From: Kiritimatiellia bacterium
GTDB lineage: Bacteria; Verrucomicrobiota; Kiritimatiellia; RFP12; UBA1067
Direction of reading: 5' to 3'
Assembly: GCA_017403825.1 (NCBI GenBank)
Contig: JAFRDO010000076.1
Coordinates: 1-33,001 of the forward strand
DNA: 33,001 nt
This document shows, one piece after another, positions 15,543 to 23,245 of the stretch (positions within the stretch are counted from its first letter, which is position 1; the number at the start of each line of letters is the position of its first letter). Below the pieces are notes generated by a model, which worked only from the letters and a program-made list of their open reading frames with translations, had not been told where the DNA came from and did not search any database. The position numbers were made by a program, and so were the translations under genes.

Positions 15543-16195
15543 GAATCCTCCCCCGGTTCGCCGTCCAGGGCGGCGAGCAGCGATTCCGGAGTCACGGCGG
15601 AACCACGCGCGCGCAGCACCATGATGCGCCCGACGAGCGCACTCTCGAAATCGGTGAGCTTCACGCCGTCCTTCCGGTCTTCAAGTATCCTAAGCACGGT
15701 CTGCGGCGTCATGCGCACTTTCGGCTCGCGGCGCGGCAGGAAGCGGCTTATGGCGGACTGCAAGACGCTTCCGAGCGGCACGAGGACGCGGGACATCACC
15801 CGCCAGAACGGCGCAAGCGCAAGGGTGCGGCTCAACGGGCGGGCGGACAGGAAGAGCTTCGGCAGGAATTCGCCAAGGCAAATCATCGCAAGTGCGGCTG
15901 CGGCGCCCCACGCCGCCTGGACGACCGGGGCGCCAGCGAAGACGACTGCGGAGAGTTCCGCAGATGCCGAAGAATACGAAACGGCTGCCAGGTTGTTGCC
16001 GACGAGCAGCGCTGTCATCGTGCGCGGCAGGTCGGAGAGCGCCCGCTGGACGATCTTCGCGTGTGCGCCGCCTTGCCGCGCCATGTGCAGTATGCGTCCG
16101 CGGCTCACGGAGAGGAAGCCCGTCTCCGCACCGGCGCAGAACGCGGCGGCGACCAGCGAGACAAGCATCGCAAGAGCCAGCAGGACCATGCTCAT
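15539..16195 (-). CDS. CNNM/DUF21-domain membrane protein lacking CBS and CorC domains
   Basis: This 218-residue protein corresponds to the N-terminal membrane half of hemolysin-C/CorC-type transporters. Features are a first span followed by CAGAETGFLSVSRGRI, then TALLVGNNLAAVSYSSASAE, a span around AAALAMICLGEFLPKLFLS and a cytoplasmic tail. The usual CBS pair and C-terminal CorC_HlyC domain are missing; the tail of about 60 residues ends in an acidic stretch. It directly follows a full-length paralogue with a 4-nt overlap, so the two may form a heteromeric transporter in which the partner supplies the regulatory domains. CNNM proteins handle magnesium or other divalent cations. Truncation by mutation is unlikely given the clean coupling at both ends. 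Confidence 0.82.
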   Translation of the reverse strand: MSMVLLALAMLVSLVAAAFCAGAETGFLSVSRGRILHMARQGGAHAKIVQRALSDLPRTMTALLVGNNLAAVSYSSASAELSAVVFAGAPVVQAAWGAAAALAMICLGEFLPKLFLSARPLSRTLALAPFWRVMSRVLVPLGSVLQSAISRFLPRREPKVRMTPQTVLRILEDRKDGVKLTDFESALVGRIMVLRARGSAVTPESLLAALDGEPGEDS

Positions 16196-17466
16196 TCGTC
16201 GTCCTCCTCGGTCTTCTCGACCTCCTCGTCGGTCTCCTCGATGATGTGCTCGTCGGACGCGGCCGGCGGGAAGTCAAGCACCTCCAGCCTAACGTGCGTG
16301 ACGCGGCGGTGACGGCGGCGGAGAATCGTCGCGCGGCAGCCGTCGGCCTCGATCTCCTGTCCTACGTGCGGCAGCCGCTCGGCGTGGAACGCGACCCAGC
16401 CGGATAGACGGTCGGCGTCGTCCGCCTCCAGTTCCACGCCCAGCTCGCGGTTTATCTCGTCGAGGTTGGCGCGCGCGTCTATCTCCCAAGTGCGCGGTCC
16501 GGTCTGAACGATTGCCGGCTCTTCGGCCGCACCGTCGCCGAAGACCTGAGGCCCGAAGATGATCTCCAATACGTCCGACGGAGATATGAGCCCCGCAGTG
16601 CCGCCGTACTCGTCAAGCACTATGGCAAGCGGTTTGCCGCTTCGGCGGAAGGTAACGAGCAGGTCGTCCAGCGTGACGGTCTCTGGCACGAAGAGCGCAT
16701 CCTCGATGCGTCCGGTCTGACGGTCGTATACGCCCTCCACAGCGTCTGGGGTGCGGCGGATCACCGGCAGGTGCCGGCGGGTCGTGCTGGCGAGGACGGC
16801 GGCGCGAGCCGCATCTGGGAGATCGAGGTCGTAAGTCTCCATGTCTACACGCGGTATCATCTCGTCGTTGGCGCTTAGCTCGGAGAGGCGCAGCACGCCC
16901 TCCACCATCTCAGCGTCGGCTGCGGAGAACTCGCCGCGCTCGGAGGCTTCCTCCAGCACGGAGACCAACTCGCCGTCGGACAGGGCGCGGCGCTCGCGGC
17001 TGAGCGACTTGGAGAACGCGCTGGAAACCACATGCAGGACGGCGTTGAACGGAGCGAACACCGTACCCCAGAAAAGCAAGAGACGCGCGCAGACCGGGGC
17101 CAGCGCCTCGACACGGCGGAGAGCAATCTGCTTCGGTGTTATCTCGCAGAAGAGAAGAAGCGCAACGGTCATCGTCGGCACGGCCAGGAGCCCGCCGGCG
17201 ACAGGCATCATGCGCACGAACAGCCTGTAGCCAAGCGACGCGATGGCGAAGTTGACGAGCGTATTGCCCACGAGCAGAGTGGAGAGCAGGCGCGCAGAGT
17301 CCGAGAGGCATCGCCCGATGCGCTTGTCGGCTGCCGCGTCGCGTTCGCGTATGCGCTGGCGCTGCGCCGGGGTAATCGAGAAAAGTATGGTCTCAGAGCC
17401 GGAGAAGAACGCCGAGAGGGCGAACAGCACGAGCATCGTCAGGAACTGGAGGATAAGCCCGGCCAT
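16192..17466 (-). CDS. CNNM-CBS-CorC family transporter (HlyC/CorC type)
   Basis: This 424-residue protein has full family architecture. A CNNM/DUF21 membrane domain (residues about 1-175) carries AFFSGSETILFSITPAQ, STLLVGNTLVNFAIAS and LLFCEITPKQIALRR. A CBS pair (about 190-320) includes MIPRVDMETYDLDL and AIVLDEYGGTAGLISPSDVL. A C-terminal CorC_HlyC domain (about 335-400) contains WEIDARANLDEINRELG and DRLSGWVAF. The end is a very acidic tail of Asp and Glu. It acts in the inner membrane, probably on magnesium or related cations. The start lies 1 nt after the MATE stop, and the end overlaps its CBS-less partner by 4 nt. The name hemolysin is historical and does not imply toxicity. Confidence 0.9.
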   Translation of the reverse strand: MAGLILQFLTMLVLFALSAFFSGSETILFSITPAQRQRIRERDAAADKRIGRCLSDSARLLSTLLVGNTLVNFAIASLGYRLFVRMMPVAGGLLAVPTMTVALLLFCEITPKQIALRRVEALAPVCARLLLFWGTVFAPFNAVLHVVSSAFSKSLSRERRALSDGELVSVLEEASERGEFSAADAEMVEGVLRLSELSANDEMIPRVDMETYDLDLPDAARAAVLASTTRRHLPVIRRTPDAVEGVYDRQTGRIEDALFVPETVTLDDLLVTFRRSGKPLAIVLDEYGGTAGLISPSDVLEIIFGPQVFGDGAAEEPAIVQTGPRTWEIDARANLDEINRELGVELEADDADRLSGWVAFHAERLPHVGQEIEADGCRATILRRRHRRVTHVRLEVLDFPPAASDEHIIEETDEEVEKTEEDDE

Positions 17467-17467
17467 G

Positions 17468-18796
17468 TCAGACGATCCTTATCCTCTTCCATGCGCCGCG
17501 CTGCCAGCGGACGAACGTTCCAATGCAGAGTATCACCACATATGCGATCATCGTCGCCCACAGGGCCGGCATCGTGTTGTGGACGCGGCTTACGACGAAC
17601 ACGCCCGGCAGCCACAGGACGAAGGCCCCGAACAGCATCCAGAGCATGACGAACCTCGTGTCCCCCGCTCCCTTCAGCGCACCGGAGACGATCACGTCCG
17701 CCGCGTCGAACACCTGCCAGGCGGCCATCATCACAAAGAGCGTGAAGCCAAGGGAATGGAACCTGCCGAGCGCGGACGCGTCGGACGCCAGCTCGGAGGA
17801 GACGAACAGCGACAGCACCGGGTGCGCGAACAGCAGCGCCACAAGCGACAGGATCGCCACGAAGCCCACGCCCAGCGCGACGGTGCGCCGCGCGTCGCGG
17901 ACCGCAGCCTTTGCGTCCCCGCGCCCGATCGCTTGCGCGACAAGGGTTGACGCGCCGATGGAAAAGCCCTCCATAGGCGCGAAGAGCAGGTAGTTCACGG
18001 TGAAGCAGGCGTTGGAGACCGCAAGCTCAAGCTCGCCTACGCCACCCGTCACGAATACAAATATCGTGAACGACAGGCAATTGAGGACGTTGTAGCAGCC
18101 GGACGGCACGCCGAAGCGAAGTATGCGGCGGACGAGACCTCGCGTCGCCGTCGACCCGGCAGGGGCTCCCCTCCGGGCCAGCCAGGAGAGGACCGCCCAC
18201 TGCACGGCCATGGAGAAGACGGTGGCGTACGCCGCCCCGGCGATACCGAGCTGCGGGCACCCGCACCAGCCGAAGATCAAAATTGGGTCGAGGGCGATGT
18301 TGAGCGCGTTGCCGAAGAGGTTCACCCAGAACACGATGCCTGTCTTGCCGCGTCCGGTGAAGTACGACGAAGCCGCAGTTTGCCCGTAGACGAAGAAGGC
18401 GCCAAGCATAACCGTCTCGAAATACGCCTTCTCGCGCCAGAGAACCGACGGCGACGGCGCGGTAAGAGAAAGCATCCAGTCCCCGAACGGCACGAGAGGA
18501 ACGCTCAACAGGCCCGACACCAAGGCGATGCCAAGCGCGGCGCGGTAGGCGGTGCGGACGCCGCCTCCGTCCCCTGCGCCGTGATACTGCGCGACGAACA
18601 CCGACGAATAGCCTACTATCGACTGGAAGAAGCCGGCAAATATCCACATCAGCATCCCGGCAGGCAGCACGGCCTCAAGCGACTCTATGGAATCATGCGC
18701 AAGGTAGGCGCGGTCCACGAACTGCATGACCGCATTGTTGACCATGCCCAGCGCGAGCGGCCAGACAAGCCTTATGATTTCGAGATATGGCTTCAC
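17468..18796 (-). CDS. MATE family efflux transporter
   Basis: This 442-residue polytopic protein of the MOP superfamily has about twelve predicted spans. The first block, IIRLVWPLALGMVNNAVMQF, is followed by VDRAYLAHDSIESLEAVLPA and FVAQYHGAGDGGGVRTAYR. The second half repeats the pattern around GFSIGASTLVAQAIGRGDAK. These are typical of MATE drug/sodium antiporters. It shares ancestry with Wzx flippases, and no separate wzx is present in the window, so a role in glycan-lipid flipping cannot be excluded; MATE is the better fit. The start is GTG at 18796, 8 nt after the membrane-TPR gene, with a weak ribosome binding site. The next gene begins one base after its stop. Confidence 0.87.
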   Translation of the reverse strand: MKPYLEIIRLVWPLALGMVNNAVMQFVDRAYLAHDSIESLEAVLPAGMLMWIFAGFFQSIVGYSSVFVAQYHGAGDGGGVRTAYRAALGIALVSGLLSVPLVPFGDWMLSLTAPSPSVLWREKAYFETVMLGAFFVYGQTAASSYFTGRGKTGIVFWVNLFGNALNIALDPILIFGWCGCPQLGIAGAAYATVFSMAVQWAVLSWLARRGAPAGSTATRGLVRRILRFGVPSGCYNVLNCLSFTIFVFVTGGVGELELAVSNACFTVNYLLFAPMEGFSIGASTLVAQAIGRGDAKAAVRDARRTVALGVGFVAILSLVALLFAHPVLSLFVSSELASDASALGRFHSLGFTLFVMMAAWQVFDAADVIVSGALKGAGDTRFVMLWMLFGAFVLWLPGVFVVSRVHNTMPALWATMIAYVVILCIGTFVRWQRGAWKRIRIV

Positions 18797-18804
18797 CGCG
18801 CCCG

Positions 18805-21063
18805 TCAGGGTGCCTTCTTAAGCGCGTCAGAGAGAGTCTGCTTGACTTCCGGCGAATCCGGCAGAAGCTTTATCGCCTTCCGCGCATAGTCCTCAGCCTC
18901 TTTCCAGCGCTGCTGCTTACGGCAGATGATGGAGAGGTTGTTCAGTACGGCCGGCTCCTCCGGGCGACGCTTCAGCACACGCAGAAGGTAGCGCTCGGCC
19001 TCCTTCATCTGCTTCGCCATCAGCATGCTCATGCCCATGCCGAAGTTCGCCTCGGGATCATCCTCGTCATAGCGGAGCACCGCCGCCGAATAGCGCCGCG
19101 CCTCGGTGAAGTCGGCGCGCCTGAGCGCAAGGTTCAGGCCTTCGCGCGGCGTCATCTGCATGAACGTCCGCAAGCGCTCGTACTCGATGATGGAAAGCAT
19201 CTTGGTGAGGGCGGTGTTGGAAAGGTCGAGCTGGTCGGCTAGCTCCGTCTCGTTGCGCATGCGCGCAAACCGCGAAAGCCGCCAGTTCACTGACCACAGG
19301 GCATTGGCGAGCGCAGGCGACGGATCAGCCTTTTCCAACGCCGGTGAAATGGCAAGTATGCGCTCGGCGAGGGCGTTCGCCGCCCTTGTGCCGCGCTCCA
19401 CCTCCGCATCGTCAAGACCTTTCGTCCTGGCCACGAGACCGGACATCGTCGGCAACGGCTTCTTCTCGCGCTTCCAGAACTCGAACCCGAGCTGAATCGC
19501 CGCTTCGTCCATTCCGCCCGGCTTCTCTCCCGCCCAGATGCGCAGGAGCACAGGAACACCTGTCTCGGCCGACTTGTAGTCTTCGCTGTCCTTCTCGAAA
19601 AGGTTCCGGCGCAGATTCACCTCCCACTCAGTCGGGCCGGACATCATGTTCAGCGTTCTCAGTGGCTTGCCGTGTTTCGCCGCGACAAGCTCTATCGCCG
19701 TGTCGAGATGGCCGTCGGTGAACAGGTACTTCGCGTCGCCGCACTCGCGGACCGTCTCTTCGATTGCCTCGTCAACGATGCGCTGCATCTCCGTCTCGGT
19801 CGGCTTGGTGACATGCATGAGCGCAAGCGCAACGACCCCGCACGACAGCAACGGAACTACGCTGCGAAGCATCACGCCCGGCGGCGTGTCGTCGTCGCCG
19901 AGGTAGGTGCGCTGGCACTCGAACGAGAACGAAGACCCGAACAACGCGATCGCTATGGCAGCACAGAACACGAAGAACGTCAGCAGGAAGCCGCTCTGGA
20001 CCATCGCGGACTCCTTCGCAAACGTCCAGAACCGCGCCGCCGGGAACGCTCCGCTCTGCATGACGGCCATCACGCCAACGAAGAACATAGCCATGCCAAG
20101 GTTGAACGGCATCGGACGGTCGTCGCGCGTGACCATGGGGAAAAGCCTGATGGACACGACGAGCGGAAACACGCCGAAGCCAAGTCCGAGCACCCAGCCG
20201 AGCAGCGTGCCGGCGTCGGTGAAAACATGCCAGTAGCCACCGGCATAGCGGAAGTATATGTCGCTGGAGCTCCAGCCGTTCGCCTCCAGGCCTCCAAGCG
20301 AGATGAAATACGCGGCATTCGCCCAGACACCGAACGCCAGCCCACCAAGGAAGATGAAGAACATTCGCCACTTGGGCAGTTCCTCCGGATCGGGGAGTTG
20401 CTCAGGCTGCTCGAAGAGCCCGTCCATGATGCGATGCCAGACGCTCCTGTAGGCCAAGACGAACAGGAGCGGCACGAGAAAGGCGAACGGCGTCTCGGCC
20501 GCCATAAGGCCCATCAGCGCCATCACCGTAAATATGCGCCAGTTGCCGCCTATCACGAACCAGCGGAATGTGAGGTGTACGCCGAGAAGGAGCATCAGCA
20601 GGCGAAGCTCGGACGGCGAAAGCACGCGCGCCACGTTACAGAACGGGTCGCTTACGCCAAACAGCAACGCGGCCACGAACGCGAAGAACGGAGCGATGCG
20701 ATTGTACCAGACAGGATAAGTCTTCTCGACACGTATGAGAAGCGCCAGCATCTGCCGAACAATCAGATAGACAAGCATCACGCAGACGCCGCCCAGCACC
20801 GCGCCGACAATGGAGAGCATTCCTACTGCAGAATCGACCACGAACGCAAGGAAGAGGCCGCGGGAAAGAATGCGCCAATAACCGGGGAAGATCGTCCTGG
20901 GCGGACGTATCCCCGCCGCAACGACAGTCTCCTCCCAAAGCGCCGGGTCAAGCCCCGGCACCCCCCAGATAATAATCGCCGCGCAAGCGAGTGCACCAAC
21001 CAGCAATGCTATAAGGACATTCCTGTAACCGAGACTTCCGTCGCCCTTCATCATGTCACGCAT
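18805..21063 (-). CDS. Large polytopic membrane protein with C-terminal TPR repeats
   Basis: This 752-residue protein of unrecognised family has two parts. Residues about 15-425 hold roughly ten hydrophobic spans. An early loop reads WEETVVAAGIRPPRTIFPGY, loosely like the acidic first loop of GT-C/DUF2723-type membrane transferases. Residues about 440-752 are soluble and end in at least two TPR-like units (EANFGMGMSMLMAKQMKEAE; AVLNNLSIICRKQQRWKEAE followed by DYARKAIKLLP). The soluble part is probably periplasmic or cytoplasmic scaffolding. The start at 21063 has GGGAG seven bases upstream; Met4 and Met5 are alternatives. It heads the operon leading to MATE and CNNM genes. A GT-C role is a guess only. 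Confidence 0.72.
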   Translation of the reverse strand: MRDMMKGDGSLGYRNVLIALLVGALACAAIIIWGVPGLDPALWEETVVAAGIRPPRTIFPGYWRILSRGLFLAFVVDSAVGMLSIVGAVLGGVCVMLVYLIVRQMLALLIRVEKTYPVWYNRIAPFFAFVAALLFGVSDPFCNVARVLSPSELRLLMLLLGVHLTFRWFVIGGNWRIFTVMALMGLMAAETPFAFLVPLLFVLAYRSVWHRIMDGLFEQPEQLPDPEELPKWRMFFIFLGGLAFGVWANAAYFISLGGLEANGWSSSDIYFRYAGGYWHVFTDAGTLLGWVLGLGFGVFPLVVSIRLFPMVTRDDRPMPFNLGMAMFFVGVMAVMQSGAFPAARFWTFAKESAMVQSGFLLTFFVFCAAIAIALFGSSFSFECQRTYLGDDDTPPGVMLRSVVPLLSCGVVALALMHVTKPTETEMQRIVDEAIEETVRECGDAKYLFTDGHLDTAIELVAAKHGKPLRTLNMMSGPTEWEVNLRRNLFEKDSEDYKSAETGVPVLLRIWAGEKPGGMDEAAIQLGFEFWKREKKPLPTMSGLVARTKGLDDAEVERGTRAANALAERILAISPALEKADPSPALANALWSVNWRLSRFARMRNETELADQLDLSNTALTKMLSIIEYERLRTFMQMTPREGLNLALRRADFTEARRYSAAVLRYDEDDPEANFGMGMSMLMAKQMKEAERYLLRVLKRRPEEPAVLNNLSIICRKQQRWKEAEDYARKAIKLLPDSPEVKQTLSDALKKAP

Positions 21064-21080
21064 ATGTCAACTCCCTTATC

Positions 21081-21119
21081 AAACGAAAAGCCCCACCCGC
21101 ATTCAAGCGGAGGGGCCTT
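21081..21119 (-). terminator. Intrinsic terminator of the secreted-protein cassette
   Basis: Read on the minus strand, GGCCCCTCCGC pairs with GCGGGTGGGGC around a TTGAAT loop and is followed by TTTTCGTTT. The stem is about ten pairs with one or two mismatches. It lies 22 bases after the stop of the PEP-CTERM gene and just before the start of the membrane-TPR gene, so it separates these two units. Confidence 0.88.
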
Positions 21120-21140
21120 CCTGTTGCTTTATCCGCACTC

Positions 21141-21638
21141 TCAGGCTTTCTTCTGCTTGCGGCGGCGAAGCCCAAGCATCGCACAGCCTACAAGCATCAG
21201 CAGAGCAGAGTTCGGCTCCGGCGTGGCGAACGATCCTCCCGTCATAGGAGCCGTCGTTCCCGACGTGCCGCCCATTCCATTGTTTATATATGCCGACGAA
21301 TAAGCCTGCGGCGTCGACTGGTCAATCAACCTCTCACCCTCATAGAGTTCAATAATCCAATGAGAACTCTCTCTGTTGGGCACATTGGCCAAAGAGGCAT
21401 AGAACGCTTCATCGTTACCCCTCGCTTCCTCAACCTGCGCTTTGGTAACCGATTGACCTAAACTTTCATCAAGCCAGTCATCGTATATGGTGAGATAGTT
21501 CCCACTCTGTTCATCCTTGACCTTTGCAGTCGTATAATTAGACGGGGCATCAGTACCGACCATCCAGTAAAGGTACGAGTCTTCCGCTGAAGCGACCATT
21601 GCGCCCAGAAGAGCTACAACCAAGAGTGATTTTTTCAT
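21141..21638 (-). CDS. PEP-CTERM sorting-domain protein
   Basis: This 165-residue exported protein has an N-terminal signal peptide (MKKSLLVVALLGAMVASAED, probable cleavage after ASA). The C-terminal tripartite sorting signal is the motif PEP at 140-142, the hydrophobic segment NSALLMLVGCAMLGL and the basic tail RRRKQKKA. Such proteins are cleaved by exosortase (EpsH/XrtA-type) and are commonly encoded near exopolysaccharide genes, as here. No exosortase gene is visible in this window. The mature part is small, acidic and rich in Ser/Tyr, with no recognised domain. It is the last gene of a four-gene cassette, 22 nt after the preceding gene, with AGGGAC as ribosome binding site and a terminator downstream. 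Confidence 0.88.
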   Translation of the reverse strand: MKKSLLVVALLGAMVASAEDSYLYWMVGTDAPSNYTTAKVKDEQSGNYLTIYDDWLDESLGQSVTKAQVEEARGNDEAFYASLANVPNRESSHWIIELYEGERLIDQSTPQAYSSAYINNGMGGTSGTTAPMTGGSFATPEPNSALLMLVGCAMLGLRRRKQKKA

Positions 21639-21660
21639 TGTTTGTCCCTAGATTTAGTTG

Positions 21661-22434
21661 TTAGTTGGCCGGCCAAGAAATCACGCGGGTTCCCGTTGCG
21701 GAACCTGCAACATACGAGAAGCCCATGCCTGCAGCTATGGAAGGAAGAGTGCGCACATAAACCCCATTCTTCTTGGTCGTCCACTTCAGCGCATTATTGT
21801 CGGTCTTGTCTTTCATATACTTGTACTTCGTCATCTGGAGCGCCGTATTGGCGGGATCCGGAATCTGAATTATATCACCCTCCTGGGCACCAGTAATGGT
21901 CGGAACGAGAGAAGCCTGCGTCGGATTGCCGACCAACGCCGCTCCACCTGCCGCCAGACTGGTCGATGCGGCTGATGCCAAGGGCTTGCCGTAGATGTAG
22001 AACGTAAACGGCGCAGTACCATTCCAGCCTTTGCGAATGAGCCAAAGACCCAGACCTGGCGCCAGTCTTTCGATGCTCGCATCGGTGCTCTGACCTGCCG
22101 AGAGATTGCCGTAGCTGTCAAGGACATAGTTGGCGGTCTTGTCCCAATAAAGAACATTCCCGCTGCCCGCCGTCAGAGTATAGGTCTCATACGTGCTCCC
22201 GTCCTTGAAGACATGGAGCAAATCACCGGCAGTCAGGTTGGCGGTCTTCACGATATTGGAAATCGTGATGTTGCCGTTGCCATCGCCAAGCTCCGTATAT
22301 GAGACTGCAACAATCGTATTGGTGAGGCCGCTAGTTACGGCCGTCACACCGACACTGCCAACGTTAATCGTCGTAGGATCGGCGAAAGCAGCAACCGCCG
22401 AGGCGCAGACTGCAATTGAGAGAAGTTTTTTCAT
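21661..22434 (-). CDS. Secreted protein, unknown function (VSYTEL-type surface protein)
   Basis: This 257-residue protein has a classical signal peptide (MKKLLSIAVCASAVAAFADP, cleavage near AFA-DP). The mature sequence is rich in Thr, Ser, Gly and Asn and predicted to be beta-rich. Features include VTSGLTNTIVAVSYTELGDG near the N-terminus, LGLWLIRKGW in the middle, and a C-terminal block GMGFSYVAGS ending ISWPAN. I associate this layout with repeated surface protein families in Kiritimatiellota but know no function. No PEP-CTERM or lipobox is present, so it may be free in the periplasm or secreted. AAGGTAA serves as ribosome binding site; it lies 18 nt after the preceding gene. Confidence 0.78.
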   Translation of the reverse strand: MKKLLSIAVCASAVAAFADPTTINVGSVGVTAVTSGLTNTIVAVSYTELGDGNGNITISNIVKTANLTAGDLLHVFKDGSTYETYTLTAGSGNVLYWDKTANYVLDSYGNLSAGQSTDASIERLAPGLGLWLIRKGWNGTAPFTFYIYGKPLASAASTSLAAGGAALVGNPTQASLVPTITGAQEGDIIQIPDPANTALQMTKYKYMKDKTDNNALKWTTKKNGVYVRTLPSIAAGMGFSYVAGSATGTRVISWPAN

Positions 22435-22452
22435 TTTAGTTACCTTCGTTTC

Positions 22453-23211
22453 TTACTTGCGGTTGACCTTGAAGAACTGGGCTCCGGGCTTCTTCGGCGT
22501 GACGATGATCATCTCGCCGTTGTCGTTGCCGTACTGCGCCTTGCCGTCCGCCGCCTCGGACAGGTTGTCGGGCTTGTCGCCAGACTGCAGCCCGTACTGC
22601 ATGCAGGAGAGCGATCCGCTCACGTAGATGTAGACGTTGTCGCCAATCAACTTGATGTCGTTGATCTTGAGGTCGGCTGCCTTATCCGGGGCGACGCTTG
22701 TCGTTACGGCGCTGACCGAAGCATCGGCCGAGGCTGAGGCCATATTGCCGCTGGAAAGCGTCTGCACGGCGCCGAACCCGTTGACGATCTTGCCGCCGAC
22801 GGAAGCGACTTCCGCATTGCCGTTCTCATCCTTGATGATCACGCCGTCAGCATCAGTCTTGAACCTGCGCGTGTCAAGCAGGTAGACGCCCCAAGTTCCG
22901 CCAGGGTAATTTGCCGCCGCATAACCCTCGTCAATCTGGAAGGTGACGGGCGGGCACTTGCCGTCCTTGGCAACAGGCGCTGCAATCGCGACCTTGCTGT
23001 CGCCAGCCGCAGTGCCGTCAGCATTGATTCCCGCAAATGTGGAGCCTGCCGGCGTCCACACAAGCGCGTAGCACTCGCCATCCACAACCGTCGTTCCGTC
23101 GGCGTACTTGTCGGGTCCGACCGTCGAGAAGGACACGAGCACGTTGTTCATGCCGGCGAACGCCGCCGCGGACATGAGCCCCGCGAAAACTGCAACCAGT
23201 GATTTTTTCAT
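22453..23211 (-). CDS. Secreted protein, unknown function
   Basis: This 252-residue protein has a signal peptide (MKKSLVAVFAGLMSAAAFAG). The mature part begins NNVLVSFSTVGPDKYADGTT and continues ECYALVWTPAGSTFAGINADG, with a later GGTWGVYLLDTRRF. Near the C-terminus a beta-rich block, VYIYVSGSLSCMQYGLQSGD, leads to the end at KKPGAQFFKVNRK. Two Cys near 47 and 86 and one near 211 are the only cysteines I noticed in the mature part. No anchoring signal is present. The architecture, with a 'YALVWTP' element, hints at a family of small surface proteins in this lineage, but I cannot name it. An AAGGAG ribosome binding site lies upstream of the ATG; the gap to the preceding gene is 34 nt. Confidence 0.78.
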   Translation of the reverse strand: MKKSLVAVFAGLMSAAAFAGMNNVLVSFSTVGPDKYADGTTVVDGECYALVWTPAGSTFAGINADGTAAGDSKVAIAAPVAKDGKCPPVTFQIDEGYAAANYPGGTWGVYLLDTRRFKTDADGVIIKDENGNAEVASVGGKIVNGFGAVQTLSSGNMASASADASVSAVTTSVAPDKAADLKINDIKLIGDNVYIYVSGSLSCMQYGLQSGDKPDNLSEAADGKAQYGNDNGEMIIVTPKKPGAQFFKVNRK

Positions 23212-23245
23212 CGTTTCTGCTCCTTGAAGAAGTTGTTTCTACTTA

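Noticed and set aside
17468..18796. MATE protein as the Wzx flippase of this locus
   Set aside because: Its motifs fit MATE exporters and it is linked to CNNM genes, not to glycosyltransferases; kept only as a remote possibility.
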